From positions 1-64,000 of the forward strand of contig CAIZLD010000001.1 of NCBI GenBank assembly GCA_903933715.1: a stretch of 64,000 nucleotides of DNA. The letters run 5' to 3'. The translations under genes and the position numbers were made by a program. This document shows positions 45,079 to 54,840 of this stretch, one piece after another; the stretch's first letter is position 1; every line of letters starts with the position of its first letter. This DNA comes from an uncultured Spartobacteria bacterium. Its GTDB lineage: Bacteria > Verrucomicrobiota > Verrucomicrobiia > Chthoniobacterales > Chthoniobacteraceae. The notes beneath the pieces were generated by a model. The model saw only the letters and a program-made list of their open reading frames with translations, searched no databases and was not told where the DNA came from.

Positions 45079-47259
45079 TCAGAAAAGCAGGTCATGGAAA
45101 TCCGCAACCGTTCTCACTGGCGGGCGGCATGCCGATTTCTCGCACAGATAAGCGGCACCCGCCGTTTCGTCGTGCTTCGCCCGGAATACCGAATGCGGAG
45201 AACCGCCGTCGGCTGCCTGCGCGGCGGGCTTTGAGGCAAAGCTCGCCGTATCCGCAAGCGCAAACCGGTGCGCCAGCCAGCGTTGCCCGGGGCCGCCATC
45301 TGCAAAAAGGACGATCTTCCGGGGGATGTAATGGGCGTGGAGCTCTTTCCTGAGGGGATGCGTCTCCTCAAAGGTGCCCGCAAAAACGATCCGCTTGGGC
45401 GGGTTGAGTGCAAAATCGAGCGCCACCAGCATTTGGGGCATTGCCATGGGCGCGCGGTGCAGCAAATTTGAAAAGGCGCGGAGCGTCGCTTCCCCTCGCC
45501 CGATCAAACCCGGTTCGTCGAGCATATGCCCAAGGCGCAGGGCATTGAGCGCCGCCACCGAATTGGGCGACGGCTCCGCCCCGTCATAATCCTCTTTCAT
45601 TCGCAAGAGTTGCGCTTCGCCCTCCCGCTTCGACTGCCAATATCCGCCCTCCCCGGCGTCGTAAAACTGCACATCCAGCGATTGCTGGAGTTCAGTTGCC
45701 CACTGAAGCCAACGGATATCCGCCCCCGCTTCGTAAAGATCCAGGAGCCCTTGAATCAAAAAAGCGTAGTCGGCGGCGAATGCTGGAATCTGGCTTACCC
45801 CTTCCCGGTAGCTACGCCATAAAACCCCGTCGTGCCAAAGCTGTTCGTTTAAAAAAACGGCAGTGGTCTCGGCGCACTCCAGGTAAGCGGGGTCATCGAG
45901 CACCTGGGCAGCACGGGCAAACGCCGAGAGCATCAGCCCGTTCCAGGCCGTCACGATTTTGTCATCCAAATGAGGTTTCGGGCGTTTCGAGCGGCGTTCA
46001 AAAAGAATGCCGCGGCTGCGGGAGAGCGATTCGGCGATTTCCCCGGCGGACCGCCCCATTTGCCGCGCGAATTCGTCCAACGATTCCCGCCCGATGAAGA
46101 TGTTTTTTCCGGTGAACTCTCCCATTGGATCGCTTCCGGCCGGGGCATTGCCGCCCGTTTGAACGCCATAGAACCGGCAGAAAATAGCCGCATCGTCTGG
46201 CGGGAGGGCCGATTCGATTTCCGCTTGGGACCAAATATAAAAGGCTCCCTCGCCCAGCTTCCCGGGATTTTCCGGCAACGGGCTGTCGGCATCCTGAGCG
46301 CAGTAAAATCCACCCCCCGGGGCCGCCAGATCGCGCCGGACGTATTCCAGGGTGCCGCGGGCCACCTCCGAATAAAAACGCTCTCCCGTGATCTGGAAGG
46401 CGTCGAGGTAAATCGACGCCAACTGTGCCTGATCGTAGAGCATTTTCTCGAAATGCGGCACATGCCAGAAATGGTCCACCGAGTAACGGTGAAAGCCGCC
46501 GCCCAAAAAGTCGTGAATCCCGCCTGCCGCCATTTTATCGAGGGTTAAAAGGACCATCTCGCGGGCATGAACCGCCTCCGCGCTTTGCGGAGAGAGCGCC
46601 TGGAACCGGAGCAAAAATTGAAGCGGCGCGGGATACGGAAACTTCGGCGCGGGAGAAAAACCGCCCATTTGCGGATCAAAATTCCGGGCGATCTGCTGAT
46701 AGGCGCCATCCATCAACTCCGGGTCGAGCTTCACGCCGGGCCGCGCGGTCTCCACTGTCGCCTCGCGCAATGCGTCGAGCATCTCCCGGCCTTGGGCGAC
46801 GATGTTGGGGCGGTCATCCTTCCACGCCTGCGCTATCCGTTGCAGTAAGGAGGCAAAACCAACCTGCCCGGGACGGTCTTGCGGAGGGAAATACGACCCC
46901 CCGTAAAATGGCACCCGGTCCGGAGTCAAAAAGACGCTCATCGGCCAGCCGCCGCTGCCAGTGGTCGCCTGGACAAACGCCATGTAAACCCGGTCCACAT
47001 CAGGGCGTTCTTCCCGGTCCACTTTGATTGAGACAAAATGGTCGTTAAGCAACCCGGCGACCTGCTGGTTTTCAAACGATTCGCGCGCCATCACATGGCA
47101 CCAGTGGCAGGTGGAATAGCCGACCGACAGAAAGATCGGCTTCTGTTCCCTGCGCGCTTTTTCAAACGCCTCGGTCCCCCACGGATACCAGTCCACAGGG
47201 TTGTGTTGGTGTTCAAGCAGGTAGGGCGACTTTTCCTTGGAGAGGCGATTGGTGCTCAT
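45079..47259 (-). CDS. thioredoxin-domain protein of the YyaL/DUF255 family
   Basis: Protein of about 726 aa. The N-terminal domain is thioredoxin-like with the active-site-like [14 protein letters not shown] (Cys-x-x-Cys) and [16 protein letters not shown] at the start, both typical of the YyaL/SSP411 (DUF255) family. The rest is a helical (alpha/alpha)6-barrel-type region with [19 protein letters not shown], as in N-acylglucosamine epimerase-like domains. Function is unproven; redox or carbohydrate roles are proposed for the family. The start at 47259 matches relatives better than the ATG at 47277. It is followed on the opposite side by bioF-like and others transcribed the same way. Confidence 0.85.
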   Translation of the reverse strand: MSTNRLSKEKSPYLLEHQHNPVDWYPWGTEAFEKARREQKPIFLSVGYSTCHWCHVMARESFENQQVAGLLNDHFVSIKVDREERPDVDRVYMAFVQATTGSGGWPMSVFLTPDRVPFYGGSYFPPQDRPGQVGFASLLQRIAQAWKDDRPNIVAQGREMLDALREATVETARPGVKLDPELMDGAYQQIARNFDPQMGGFSPAPKFPYPAPLQFLLRFQALSPQSAEAVHAREMVLLTLDKMAAGGIHDFLGGGFHRYSVDHFWHVPHFEKMLYDQAQLASIYLDAFQITGERFYSEVARGTLEYVRRDLAAPGGGFYCAQDADSPLPENPGKLGEGAFYIWSQAEIESALPPDDAAIFCRFYGVQTGGNAPAGSDPMGEFTGKNIFIGRESLDEFARQMGRSAGEIAESLSRSRGILFERRSKRPKPHLDDKIVTAWNGLMLSAFARAAQVLDDPAYLECAETTAVFLNEQLWHDGVLWRSYREGVSQIPAFAADYAFLIQGLLDLYEAGADIRWLQWATELQQSLDVQFYDAGEGGYWQSKREGEAQLLRMKEDYDGAEPSPNSVAALNALRLGHMLDEPGLIGRGEATLRAFSNLLHRAPMAMPQMLVALDFALNPPKRIVFAGTFEETHPLRKELHAHYIPRKIVLFADGGPGQRWLAHRFALADTASFASKPAAQAADGGSPHSVFRAKHDETAGAAYLCEKSACRPPVRTVADFHDLLF

Positions 47260-47332
47260 CGGTGGTACAGTTCCCATCGTTCACCGGCTGCCGCCGGATT
47301 CATTTCCATTAATTTGGCCCGATTAACCCAAC

Positions 47333-48496
47333 TTATGCCAGCTTCCAAAGCGCTTCGGTAACTGCCTGGATCTCCTCCGGCTCATGCGCCGCCGAGAGGG
47401 TCAATCGCAACCGGGCCGCGCCTCGGGCAACCGTGGGATACCGGATCGCGGGAACGAAAAAACCGCGATCAAAGAACATCCTGGAAGCCGCCAGCGCCCG
47501 CTCTTCGTCACCCAGCATCACCGGCACAATCGCACTGCGGAGCTTCTCCGGCGTCAATCCCGGAGGAAGACCTTCGGCGAGCACCTTGAGGTTTTCCCAA
47601 AGCTTACGCCGTCGCGCTTCCCCTTCCGGGCTCGACAGGAACTCGATCGAGGCCAATGCCGCCGCCGCCATGGCCGGAGGCATCGCCGTCGAGTAAACAA
47701 AAGAGCGCGCCCGGTTGATAAGCCAATCAATCAATGGTCGGCGTCCGCAAATATAACCGCCGCTCACGCCGATGGCCTTGCTCAAAGTCCCCATCTGGAT
47801 ATCGACGCGTCCGGCCAGCCCAAGCAACTCGGCCAAGCCCCGTCCATTCGCGCCGACCACTCCCACCGCGTGCGCTTCATCCAGCAACAGCAACGCGCCG
47901 TGCCGGTCTTTGGCAGCCACGATCTCCGCCAGGGGGGCACGGTCACCGTCCATGCTGAAAATCGATTCGGTCACAACGACCACCCTCGCTTCGGGATGCG
48001 TTTGCCGGGCCCATTCCAGATGGCTTTCCAGCTTGGTGACATCGTTATGGGGGAAAACCCTCAAATTCGCACCGCTCAACCGGGCTCCGTCAATCAGCGA
48101 AGCATGGGCGAGCTTGTCGAGGATGATCACGTCGTCCTTGCCCGCCAGCGCCCCGAGCGTCCCGACCGCTGTCGCGTAACCGCTGGAGAAGCTCAAAGCC
48201 GCCTCGGTGCCTTTGAAGAGGGCAAGCTTCTCTTCCAGTTCCACATGGGGCGCCAAGGTGCCGCAGACCAGCCGCGAAGCCCCTGCCCCGAGGCCGTAAT
48301 CATCAATGGCTTTCTTGGCCGCTTCCCGCAAGAACGGCTCCCCGGCCAGCCCCAGGTAATCATTGGATGAGAAATTGACGAGGATTCGCCCTCCATAGGT
48401 GATCGCAGTCCCCATGGTGGAATGGATTTCGCGTAATTTTCTCAGCAACGATTGTTGCTTGAGTTCGTCGAGTTCTGTTTCGAAGGTGCGTGCCAT
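47333..48496 (-). CDS. bioF: 8-amino-7-oxononanoate synthase-like alpha-oxoamine synthase
   Basis: PLP-dependent enzyme of 387 aa. Hallmarks: NFSSNDYLGLA, GAGASRLVCGT, LALFKGTEAALSFSSGYAT, DEAHAVGVVGANGRG, and the PLP Lys in MGTLSKAIGVSGGYI. These fit 8-amino-7-oxononanoate synthase, which joins pimeloyl-ACP or pimeloyl-CoA and alanine in biotin synthesis. Glycine C-acetyltransferase (Kbl) is a close alternative that cannot be ruled out from motifs alone. No other bio gene lies in this window. The D-Ala-D-Ala carboxypeptidase gene is upstream on the same strand, 19 bases away. Confidence 0.85.
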   Translation of the reverse strand: MARTFETELDELKQQSLLRKLREIHSTMGTAITYGGRILVNFSSNDYLGLAGEPFLREAAKKAIDDYGLGAGASRLVCGTLAPHVELEEKLALFKGTEAALSFSSGYATAVGTLGALAGKDDVIILDKLAHASLIDGARLSGANLRVFPHNDVTKLESHLEWARQTHPEARVVVVTESIFSMDGDRAPLAEIVAAKDRHGALLLLDEAHAVGVVGANGRGLAELLGLAGRVDIQMGTLSKAIGVSGGYICGRRPLIDWLINRARSFVYSTAMPPAMAAAALASIEFLSSPEGEARRRKLWENLKVLAEGLPPGLTPEKLRSAIVPVMLGDEERALAASRMFFDRGFFVPAIRYPTVARGAARLRLTLSAAHEPEEIQAVTEALWKLA

Positions 48497-48515
48497 GGGG
48501 ATGTCATCTCGCTTT

Positions 48516-49394
48516 CTATAACGAGAGCCCCCAGGCGAGCAGTGAACTGGAATCGCGCCAGAGGCACGAGCGGTCTTTGTCGCCCAGCACCACCGCGATC
48601 ACCTCGCGCCCATTGCGCGTTCCGCTGGAAACCAGGCAATGCCCGGCGGCTTGCGTGTAGCCGGTTTTCATCCCGTTGCAGAACGGAGAATCGCGCAAGA
48701 TGCGGTTGGTATTTCTAAACGCTTCCAGCCGCCCGTCGGCGAATTCGAACACGAGGCTTTTGGTGGAAACGATGGAGCGAATGGTCGGGCTGCGGTATGC
48801 GGCCAAGGCAAGCCGCGCCATGTCGCGTGCCGAGGAATACTGGTCCGGTGCCGGAAGGCCGTTGGGGTTGACGAAATGAGATTTTTTCATCCCCAGTTCC
48901 TGCGCCTTGGCGTTCATTTTATCCGCAAACTCCGCGACGCTCCCGGCGTTGTCGCGGGCGAGAACACAAGCCACGTCGTTGACGCTGTGAACCAGCAAAA
49001 CCTGCAACAGCTCGCGGCGGGTATAAACCTCGCCCGGCTTGATGCCCAAGGTCACGGGCTCAACGCGCGTGTCACTCGCGGCCACCATCACCCGCTTGTC
49101 GAGATTCCCGGCCTCGACGATGAGAAGCGCCGTAAGCAGCTTCTGCGTGCTGGCGGGCGGACGTTGCTGGTCGGCGTTTTTCTCGTAAAGCACCTGCCCG
49201 GTTGTGGCGTCCGCCACCAATACCGAGGCAGCCCGGGTCCGGGGGATTCCCGAAGAATCTTCCGCCGTTTCCGCAGCCGGTTCGACCTGCCGGGGCGCTC
49301 TTCTCGATCTTTTTTTAGTCGCCCCTTCGGCAGGCAACGCACAAGCAGCCAGCAAGGCAGCGATCACACTCGAACGGATAAAATGACGAATCAT
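48516..49394 (-). CDS. D-alanyl-D-alanine carboxypeptidase (S11, penicillin-binding)
   Basis: Exported penicillin-binding protein of 292 aa. Its signal peptide IRSSVIAALLAACALPAEGA precedes a basic linker. The serine triad motifs are SxxK as STQK in PASTQKLLTALLI, SxN as SVN in LLVHSVNDVACVLA, and KTG in GMKTGYTQAAGHCL. It trims the terminal D-Ala of peptidoglycan stem peptides in the periplasm. The C-terminal extension of class C low-mass PBPs is short or absent. Followed on the same strand by bioF. Confidence 0.9.
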   Translation of the reverse strand: MIRHFIRSSVIAALLAACALPAEGATKKRSRRAPRQVEPAAETAEDSSGIPRTRAASVLVADATTGQVLYEKNADQQRPPASTQKLLTALLIVEAGNLDKRVMVAASDTRVEPVTLGIKPGEVYTRRELLQVLLVHSVNDVACVLARDNAGSVAEFADKMNAKAQELGMKKSHFVNPNGLPAPDQYSSARDMARLALAAYRSPTIRSIVSTKSLVFEFADGRLEAFRNTNRILRDSPFCNGMKTGYTQAAGHCLVSSGTRNGREVIAVVLGDKDRSCLWRDSSSLLAWGLSL

Positions 49395-49440
49395 TGGTTA
49401 AAAATTTTCCCGGGCATTTTTCCCGCCCGATTCGGAATTG

Positions 49441-50016
49441 TTATTCTTTACTCCCATTGATCTGTTTTTCAACCAGCGAATCGGGAGCAGCCCCAAGGTC
49501 GCGGGCGCGATAGTAATGGCGGCGGGCCAGTTCCAGCAGCGGCGGGTTCTCTTGCAGGTAGACCACGGCGAGGTTGAAATGGACATCCGCGAGGCTTTCG
49601 TCGAGTTCCAGCGCCCGCTGAAACTCCGCCTCCGCGCCGTCGCGCCATCCTTTGCGCCCCAGAGTCACCCCGAGATAGCTGTGGGCTTTGGCGTTCCCGG
49701 GCTCCAGCCAGACCGCCTGCGCAAGCGCCGCCATCGAGGCGTTCAGTTTGCCCATATCGCAGGTCACCACCCCCAGAGCCAGCCAGGCCGGGGCGGATTT
49801 CGGTTGGGCCAGGGTCGCCCGGCGAAGTAGCTTCTCGGCCTCGTCCAAATGCCGGGCGCGGTATTCGATTTCTCCCAGCCCGATCAAGGCCGGGACGTTG
49901 GCGGGCTCTTTTTCCAAGAGGGCTTCAAGCCGGGAGCGGACCGCCGCCTCCGGCTTGGACTCCCCGGAAGCGAATGCCGTGCAAACACAGAGGATGAAAA
50001 AGAGGGCGGCTTTCAC
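49441..50016 (-). CDS. exported TPR-repeat protein
   Basis: Protein of about 191 aa. A GTG at 50016 gives the signal peptide VKAALFFILCVCTAFASGE; the longer frame would overlap proC. Four TPR repeats cover most of the rest, for example IGLGEIEYRARHLDEAEKLL, WLALGVVTCDMGKLNASMAAL, SYLGVTLGRKGWRDGAEAEF, and FNLAVVYLQENPPLLELARR. It would be a periplasmic scaffold of unknown partners. It follows proC after seven bases on the same strand and probably shares its transcript. Confidence 0.75.
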   Translation of the reverse strand: MKAALFFILCVCTAFASGESKPEAAVRSRLEALLEKEPANVPALIGLGEIEYRARHLDEAEKLLRRATLAQPKSAPAWLALGVVTCDMGKLNASMAALAQAVWLEPGNAKAHSYLGVTLGRKGWRDGAEAEFQRALELDESLADVHFNLAVVYLQENPPLLELARRHYYRARDLGAAPDSLVEKQINGSKE

Positions 50017-50023
50017 AAAAAAC

Positions 50024-50821
50024 CTACGCGCCCAATTCGCGGGAGCGTTCCGTGGCCGCACGCACCGCGTTCATCAATGCCGCGCGCACGGCGGCTTCTT
50101 CGAGTTGTTCCATCCCGGCGATCGTTGTTCCACCGGGGCTGGTCACCTGATCCCTCAGCGCCGCCGGATGTTGCCCGGTCTGGAGCACCATCGCCGCAGA
50201 GCCCGCCACGGTTTGCGCGGCCAGCTTCAAGGCAAGATCGCGCGGAAGCCCCATGAGCACCCCGCCGTCCGCGAGCGCCTCGATGACGAGATAGATATAA
50301 GCCGGGCCGCTGCCGCTCAAGCCGGTGACCGCATCCAGGAGCGACTCTTTGACCTCCGCCGCGCATCCCACGGCGGAAAGGATCTTCGAAACCAAATCCG
50401 CATCGTTCCGGTTCGCGGTGCTTCCAATCGCAAACGCCGCCGCCCCCTGCCCGACCAGCGCAGGGGTGTTTGGCATGACTCTCACCACGCGGGTTGACGA
50501 TCCGGCGGCCTTTTCCAGGGCGGCAATCGAAAGCCCCGCCACGATGGAAATCACCAGTTTACCCCCCAGTTTTCCATCCAGGCCGCGAAGGGCGTCCAAG
50601 GCGTCCGCCGGCTTGACGCAAAGCACCAGCGCGTCCACCTCCTCCGCAAGCGCTCCGGCGTTGGCAACAGCTGTTACGCCGGTCTTTTGACCCAGCGCTT
50701 CCGAAGCCGCCGGGACACAATCATAGACCCGGATGGATTCCGCTGGAAAAACGCCTGTTTTAAGCACGCCGCCCACGAGCGCAGTCGCCATTTTGCCGCA
50801 ACCGAGAAAGCCTAGTTTCAT
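50024..50821 (-). CDS. proC: pyrroline-5-carboxylate reductase
   Basis: Pyrroline-5-carboxylate reductase of 265 aa, last step of proline synthesis. It has the N-terminal NADPH-binding MKLGFLGCGKMATALVGG, the family motif VVRVMPNTPALVGQGAAAFA, and the C-terminal catalytic region VTGLSGSGPAYIYLVIEALADGG across its halves, with MVLQTGQHPAALRDQVTSPGG. It is the first gene of a minus-strand unit with the TPR gene. Confidence 0.95.
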   Translation of the reverse strand: MKLGFLGCGKMATALVGGVLKTGVFPAESIRVYDCVPAASEALGQKTGVTAVANAGALAEEVDALVLCVKPADALDALRGLDGKLGGKLVISIVAGLSIAALEKAAGSSTRVVRVMPNTPALVGQGAAAFAIGSTANRNDADLVSKILSAVGCAAEVKESLLDAVTGLSGSGPAYIYLVIEALADGGVLMGLPRDLALKLAAQTVAGSAAMVLQTGQHPAALRDQVTSPGGTTIAGMEQLEEAAVRAALMNAVRAATERSRELGA

Positions 50822-50913
50822 CTGGAAAGGAATATACCCGAACCGAGCCGACGCAAATCAGAAAAAACGCCGGATTTGCTTTCTCTGGATCGAGGGGGCG
50901 TTATCTTGAATCG

Positions 50914-52077
50914 ATGTCTCGTATCTACCTGGACCACAACGCCACCACGCCGCTTGCCCCGGAAGCGCTGGCCGCGATGTTGCCATTCCTCTCAGACGAG
51001 GAAGGGGGGCGATTCGGGAATCCGTCGGCCATTAGCAGCGAAGGCCGGGTGACACGGGCCGCCGTGGATGAAGCCCGGGAGACGCTTGCGCAAATTTTGG
51101 GCGCGTCACGGCCCCAGGAAATCATTTTTACCAGCGGCGGCACCGAGTCCGACAACCTCGCCGTCATCGGCTTGTGCCGCAGCCGGGTGGAAAAAAACGG
51201 TTGTCGGCGCCACCTCATCACCTCGCAAACCGAGCACCACGCCGTCTTGCATGCTGCCGATTTTTTGGAAAAACACGAGCAGTTCCAAGTGACCCGCCTG
51301 CCGGTGGACGCGCGGGGATTGGTGGATTTGGACGCCTTGCGCGAAGCCCTTACCCCGCAAACCGCGCTCGTTTCCATTCACGCCGTCAATAACGAAACCG
51401 GCACGATCCAGCCCGTTCCCGAGATCGCTGCGATTTGCCGCGAACACGGCGTCCCGTTCCACAGCGATTGCGTCCAGGCGTTTGGGAAAATCCCGGTGAA
51501 TTGCGAAAGCCCGGACGCCATCTCCCTCGCGGCACACAAGTTTCACGGACCGCGAGGCGCGGGACTGCTTTGGCTTCGGTCCGGCTTTTCCATCGAGCCG
51601 ATCCTCTTTGGCGGCGCTCAGGAAAACGAGCGGCGGCCGGGGACCGAAAACGTCCCGGCCATCGTCGGAATGGCGGCAGCAGCCCAATGGGCCATTCAAA
51701 ACCTGGAATCCGAAGCGGACCGGCAAACAACGCTTCGGGAACGGCTCTGGGAAGGAATTGTCGCGGCGTTCCCCCAAGCCGTGCGCAACGGGGCTTGGGA
51801 CGAACCGGGCCGCCAGCTCGCCAACACGCTCAACATCTCGTTTCCCGGGCTCGACAGCGAAGCCCTCCTCATCAACTTTGATTTGGAAGGAATCGCGATT
51901 TCAGGCGGCTCGGCGTGCATGGCCGGTTCGACGCAACCGTCCCACGTCTTGATGGCGATGGGCGTGCCCAAAGAAACGGCGAGCGTCCGGTTCTCGCTGG
52001 GCAAAGGAACCAGCGCCGAACGGATCGAAACGGTTATCGCTCGCCTCCCCCGAATCTTCGCGCGCTGCCGCCTTTGA
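50914..52077 (+). CDS. cysteine desulfurase (NifS/IscS type)
   Basis: PLP-dependent cysteine desulfurase of 387 aa that takes sulfur from cysteine for iron-sulfur clusters or thio-modification. Motifs: YLDHNATTPLAPEAL, FTSGGTESDNLAVIGL, NNETGTIQPVPEIA, the PLP Lys in LAAHKFHGPRGAG, and the nucleophile Cys in SGGSACMAGSTQPSHVL. Whether it serves ISC, SUF or thiouridine is not shown by context, since no scaffold gene is adjacent. The gene starts 92 bases from proC and is transcribed in the opposite direction. Confidence 0.92.
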   Translation: MSRIYLDHNATTPLAPEALAAMLPFLSDEEGGRFGNPSAISSEGRVTRAAVDEARETLAQILGASRPQEIIFTSGGTESDNLAVIGLCRSRVEKNGCRRHLITSQTEHHAVLHAADFLEKHEQFQVTRLPVDARGLVDLDALREALTPQTALVSIHAVNNETGTIQPVPEIAAICREHGVPFHSDCVQAFGKIPVNCESPDAISLAAHKFHGPRGAGLLWLRSGFSIEPILFGGAQENERRPGTENVPAIVGMAAAAQWAIQNLESEADRQTTLRERLWEGIVAAFPQAVRNGAWDEPGRQLANTLNISFPGLDSEALLINFDLEGIAISGGSACMAGSTQPSHVLMAMGVPKETASVRFSLGKGTSAERIETVIARLPRIFARCRL

Positions 52078-52085
52078 GGAATCGA

Positions 52086-52937
52086 TTATAGATTTTGCCC
52101 GAACGCCAGGAATGGCCGGTATTCCTCCAAAATGCTATCCAGTGCCGCGACAGTTGCCTGGACCTGAAGCTCAAAAGGCTCTTCTTGCGGCGTCTCGAAA
52201 ATCAGCTCAAACGGAGCCGGTTTCAGTTCCACCGGATTCGACAATACCCCGTCGAAGCATTGCCCGTGAATGAGCGCGTCCTTTGCGTTAAACCCGTCGA
52301 TAATCAGCTCCTTGGCCCGCGGCAAAAACGCTTCGGCGGCTTTAATCGCAGGCCGGGCCAACGCTTCGGTGAGCGTTGCGCCCCGCACGTACGCATAGAC
52401 GCCGGAGGTGGTGTCGTCCGCGTGCAGGGCGATGACTCCCTGGAACAAAAGCACCCCCAATTCCCGTTCCAGGTAATAGACTTCCGGCTCGGCTGAGCCT
52501 TTCCAGAACTCGCGGTTGAGATCCTTGCCCGAATGCGAATGGCGCGTGTTGTTTTCAACCCCGGTCGGGTTGCAGACCGGGTAGACATAAAGCTCGTAGC
52601 CGCGTGCCCGCTCCGGCTCCTCCAAAAGCCGCCGCAAAAACTCCAGCGCGGCGTGAGCAGTTTCCGGTTCGTCGCCGTGAATCGCCGCGAAAATCCCAAT
52701 CCGCACCGGTTCATCCTGCACCCCCGGCCCCCGGAAGAAGAAGCGCGGGATCGCATAGGTCGCCCCGCCATGTTTGAATTTGCCGATTTCGGAGAAAAAC
52801 AGATGCTCGGATCGTTCGGAATCGCGTCGAAGCTGCTCGATCAAATGAAACACGGTCTCATCATAGCACTCCCGCGACACCGTTGGAAGCTTCACCGAAA
52901 GCGGATCGTAGGTTGAGCGTGGCATAAGGAGATTCAT
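52086..52937 (-). CDS. succinylglutamate desuccinylase/aspartoacylase-family metallopeptidase (M14-like)
   Basis: Zinc carboxypeptidase-like protein of 283 aa. The metal site is IFAAIHGDEPETAHAALEF (His and Glu), with a second His in VIALHADDT. The Arg/substrate loop CNPTGVENNTRHSHSGKDLN is present. Such enzymes remove N-acyl groups from amino acids or cut carboxy-terminal residues. The natural substrate is unknown. Start ATG is at 52937, with an alternative ATG at 52925. It lies at the far side of the repeat region 53108-53367. Confidence 0.75.
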   Translation of the reverse strand: MNLLMPRSTYDPLSVKLPTVSRECYDETVFHLIEQLRRDSERSEHLFFSEIGKFKHGGATYAIPRFFFRGPGVQDEPVRIGIFAAIHGDEPETAHAALEFLRRLLEEPERARGYELYVYPVCNPTGVENNTRHSHSGKDLNREFWKGSAEPEVYYLERELGVLLFQGVIALHADDTTSGVYAYVRGATLTEALARPAIKAAEAFLPRAKELIIDGFNAKDALIHGQCFDGVLSNPVELKPAPFELIFETPQEEPFELQVQATVAALDSILEEYRPFLAFGQNL

Positions 52938-53107
52938 GAGTTGGGTTTAAAGCATCGGATGTTGCGTTAATCTCTATCGGGTTTATGTATATTACGGTTT
53001 CCAACCGATTGGAAAGCTTTTTTGAGAAAAATCTACGTAGGAAAATCCTATCGCCCTCTCAGGTGGATCGCGACCCGGCGCGATAGGCGGATGCGCTGCC
53101 GCTCTAA

Positions 53108-53367
53108 GCTGAATCGACATTCAGATCGAGCCAAACCCAAAGGGTTTGAAGCCCATAGCCGGTGGTTGAGCGTTAGCGACACCACCGGATCAATGCAAAA
53201 CCGCGCCTCACCCCCAAAGGGGTGGCAGAGACCATCGCCTCGTTTTCTGCCACCCCGTTGGGGTGAATTCTTTCAAACACCTCATCCGGTGGTGTCGCTA
53301 ACGCTCAACCACCGGCTATTTGCTGGCAACCCTTCGGGTTGCGGCGGCTTTTAAATGTCGATTCAGC
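53108..53367. repeat. 260-bp double-arm inverted repeat (REPIN-like, family G)
   Basis: Two inverted arms of about 120 bases. Perfect 33-base core arms lie at 53157-53189 and 53285-53317; outer ends gctgaatcgacat (53108-53120) and its complement (53355-53367) agree as well. Inner stretches are cacccccaaaggggtggcaga and tctgccaccccgttggggtg. The right end stops one base before the stop codon of the PLP-enzyme gene. A single arm occurs at 56537-56723. The flanking 52938-53107 is otherwise empty. Confidence 0.85.
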
Positions 53368-54840
53368 CTAAAGTCCCTCGCTCAAAGCCGCTTCGAGGCG
53401 GTTCCACAATTCCTCGCTCCGTTCGAGTCCGGCAGAAATGCGGATCAAATAACGGGGCACGCCGCAAGCTTCAGCCCATTCGAGTTCAGTGTAATGAGCC
53501 AGGATGGTAAACGGACAGGCAAGCGTGAAAACCGTTCCGAGGCTGGGCCCTTTGCAGAAAGCCAGCGCATCATAGATTCGCGGGGCGGCCGTCTCGGCAT
53601 TTTTCGGCAGGAACGTGATAAGCGAACCCCAGCCTCCCTCGGGCCGGCGCACGGCCTCGTAGATTTCACTGAATTCCCACTTGGGATACCAAACCCGCTC
53701 CACCGCCGGGTGATTGCGCAGTTTTTCCGCCAAAAAAAGGCCATTCTCGTTATGCCGCTTCATCCGCTCGGGAAACCGGTGCGCTTGCGCGTCGATAACG
53801 GCCGCATCGCCGGAGAAAAGCAATTCTTCGTGCTGCGCCTGCAGAATCGGTTTTAACTCGTGATAAAAAGGGGACTTCGGATTGCAGATCACCGCCCCGC
53901 CCATCACGTCTCCGGTTCCGGCAATATACTTGGTGAGACTGGTGGCGACGAGATCGGCGTGTTCGCTCAAATCGACATTGAACGGGGTCGCCACGACATC
54001 GTCAATGACCAGCGGCACGCGATGGCGGCGCAAGAGTGGCGTAATCCGGCGCACATCGGCCGAACCGAGCGTCGGGTTGCCGGGGATTTCACAAAAGCAG
54101 GCCGCGAGCCTTCGCCGGGCAAGAAGTCCCTCCAAATCCGGCGCAATCGATTTCAAGTCGTGAAGGAGGGTCGCCCCGGAGCCGAATTTTTGTTGCAGCT
54201 TGAGGGTATCGACATACGGGAACCCGAGTTGCGCCGTTTGGTGCCCCGGGCTGCGTTCGCGGACGGCTTTCAGCGCGGCGAATTGCGCCGCCATGCCGGT
54301 GGGGGTTAAAAAAACGTCCTCTTCGCCGCAGCCGTAAAACCCCGCAAGCTGATGGCGCAACGAGCGATGCTCCCCGTCGTTTTTCATCCCCTCACCCGCC
54401 AGAAACGCTTCCGCCCGGCGCGTGGAAACAATCAACCCGGTATGCTGCCAAAACGCACGCAGAAACGGGAAACCGGCCTCAGTTGTCGCGACACCGTGAA
54501 TGCTTGCCGATCGGTTGGAACCGGAGAGAACGTTAGCGGATTCGCCGCTGTTTTTTTGGACGAACTCCGCGCAAAGTTGCGCTACGCGAGCCGACGCGAA
54601 CGGCAGGCACGGTCGCCCGCCCCCGAGTTTTTGCGCGACGGTTTCCACCAGCGGATGAATGACAAAACGGGGGTAGCCCCCACGCAACCGCGCCATCACA
54701 GCCGGAGTTTTTTCTTCGTAACCAACGACATCCTCCCAGCGAGGCAGGGCGACCGAAACCGCATGGACCGAATCCGGGAGCGGCGCACCCAAATCCGCTG
54801 CTTGCCAAAGGGGCGCCTGGAGCAGGCTGGGGTTTTTCAT
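53368..54840 (-). CDS. cystathionine gamma-synthase-like PLP enzyme (Cys/Met family), long form
   Basis: PLP enzyme of 490 aa. The N-terminal 120 residues are an extension not found in the short family members. From about residue 130 the Cys/Met-metabolism fold is visible: LTPTGMAAQFAALKAV, CEIPGNPTLGSADV, VIDDVVATPFNVDLSEHADL, and the PLP Lys in ATSLTKYIAGTGDVMGG. Length and pattern recall fungal-type cystathionine gamma-synthase. The ATG overlaps the stop of the preceding gene in ATGA, so translation is coupled. It is third in an operon after an Rrf2 regulator and a second PLP enzyme. Substrate specificity is not determined. Confidence 0.8.
   Translation of the reverse strand: MKNPSLLQAPLWQAADLGAPLPDSVHAVSVALPRWEDVVGYEEKTPAVMARLRGGYPRFVIHPLVETVAQKLGGGRPCLPFASARVAQLCAEFVQKNSGESANVLSGSNRSASIHGVATTEAGFPFLRAFWQHTGLIVSTRRAEAFLAGEGMKNDGEHRSLRHQLAGFYGCGEEDVFLTPTGMAAQFAALKAVRERSPGHQTAQLGFPYVDTLKLQQKFGSGATLLHDLKSIAPDLEGLLARRRLAACFCEIPGNPTLGSADVRRITPLLRRHRVPLVIDDVVATPFNVDLSEHADLVATSLTKYIAGTGDVMGGAVICNPKSPFYHELKPILQAQHEELLFSGDAAVIDAQAHRFPERMKRHNENGLFLAEKLRNHPAVERVWYPKWEFSEIYEAVRRPEGGWGSLITFLPKNAETAAPRIYDALAFCKGPSLGTVFTLACPFTILAHYTELEWAEACGVPRYLIRISAGLERSEELWNRLEAALSEGL

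Noticed and set aside
53022-53354. Open frame of about 110 codons
   Set aside because: The frame lies wholly in the inverted-repeat element and its composition reflects the palindromes.
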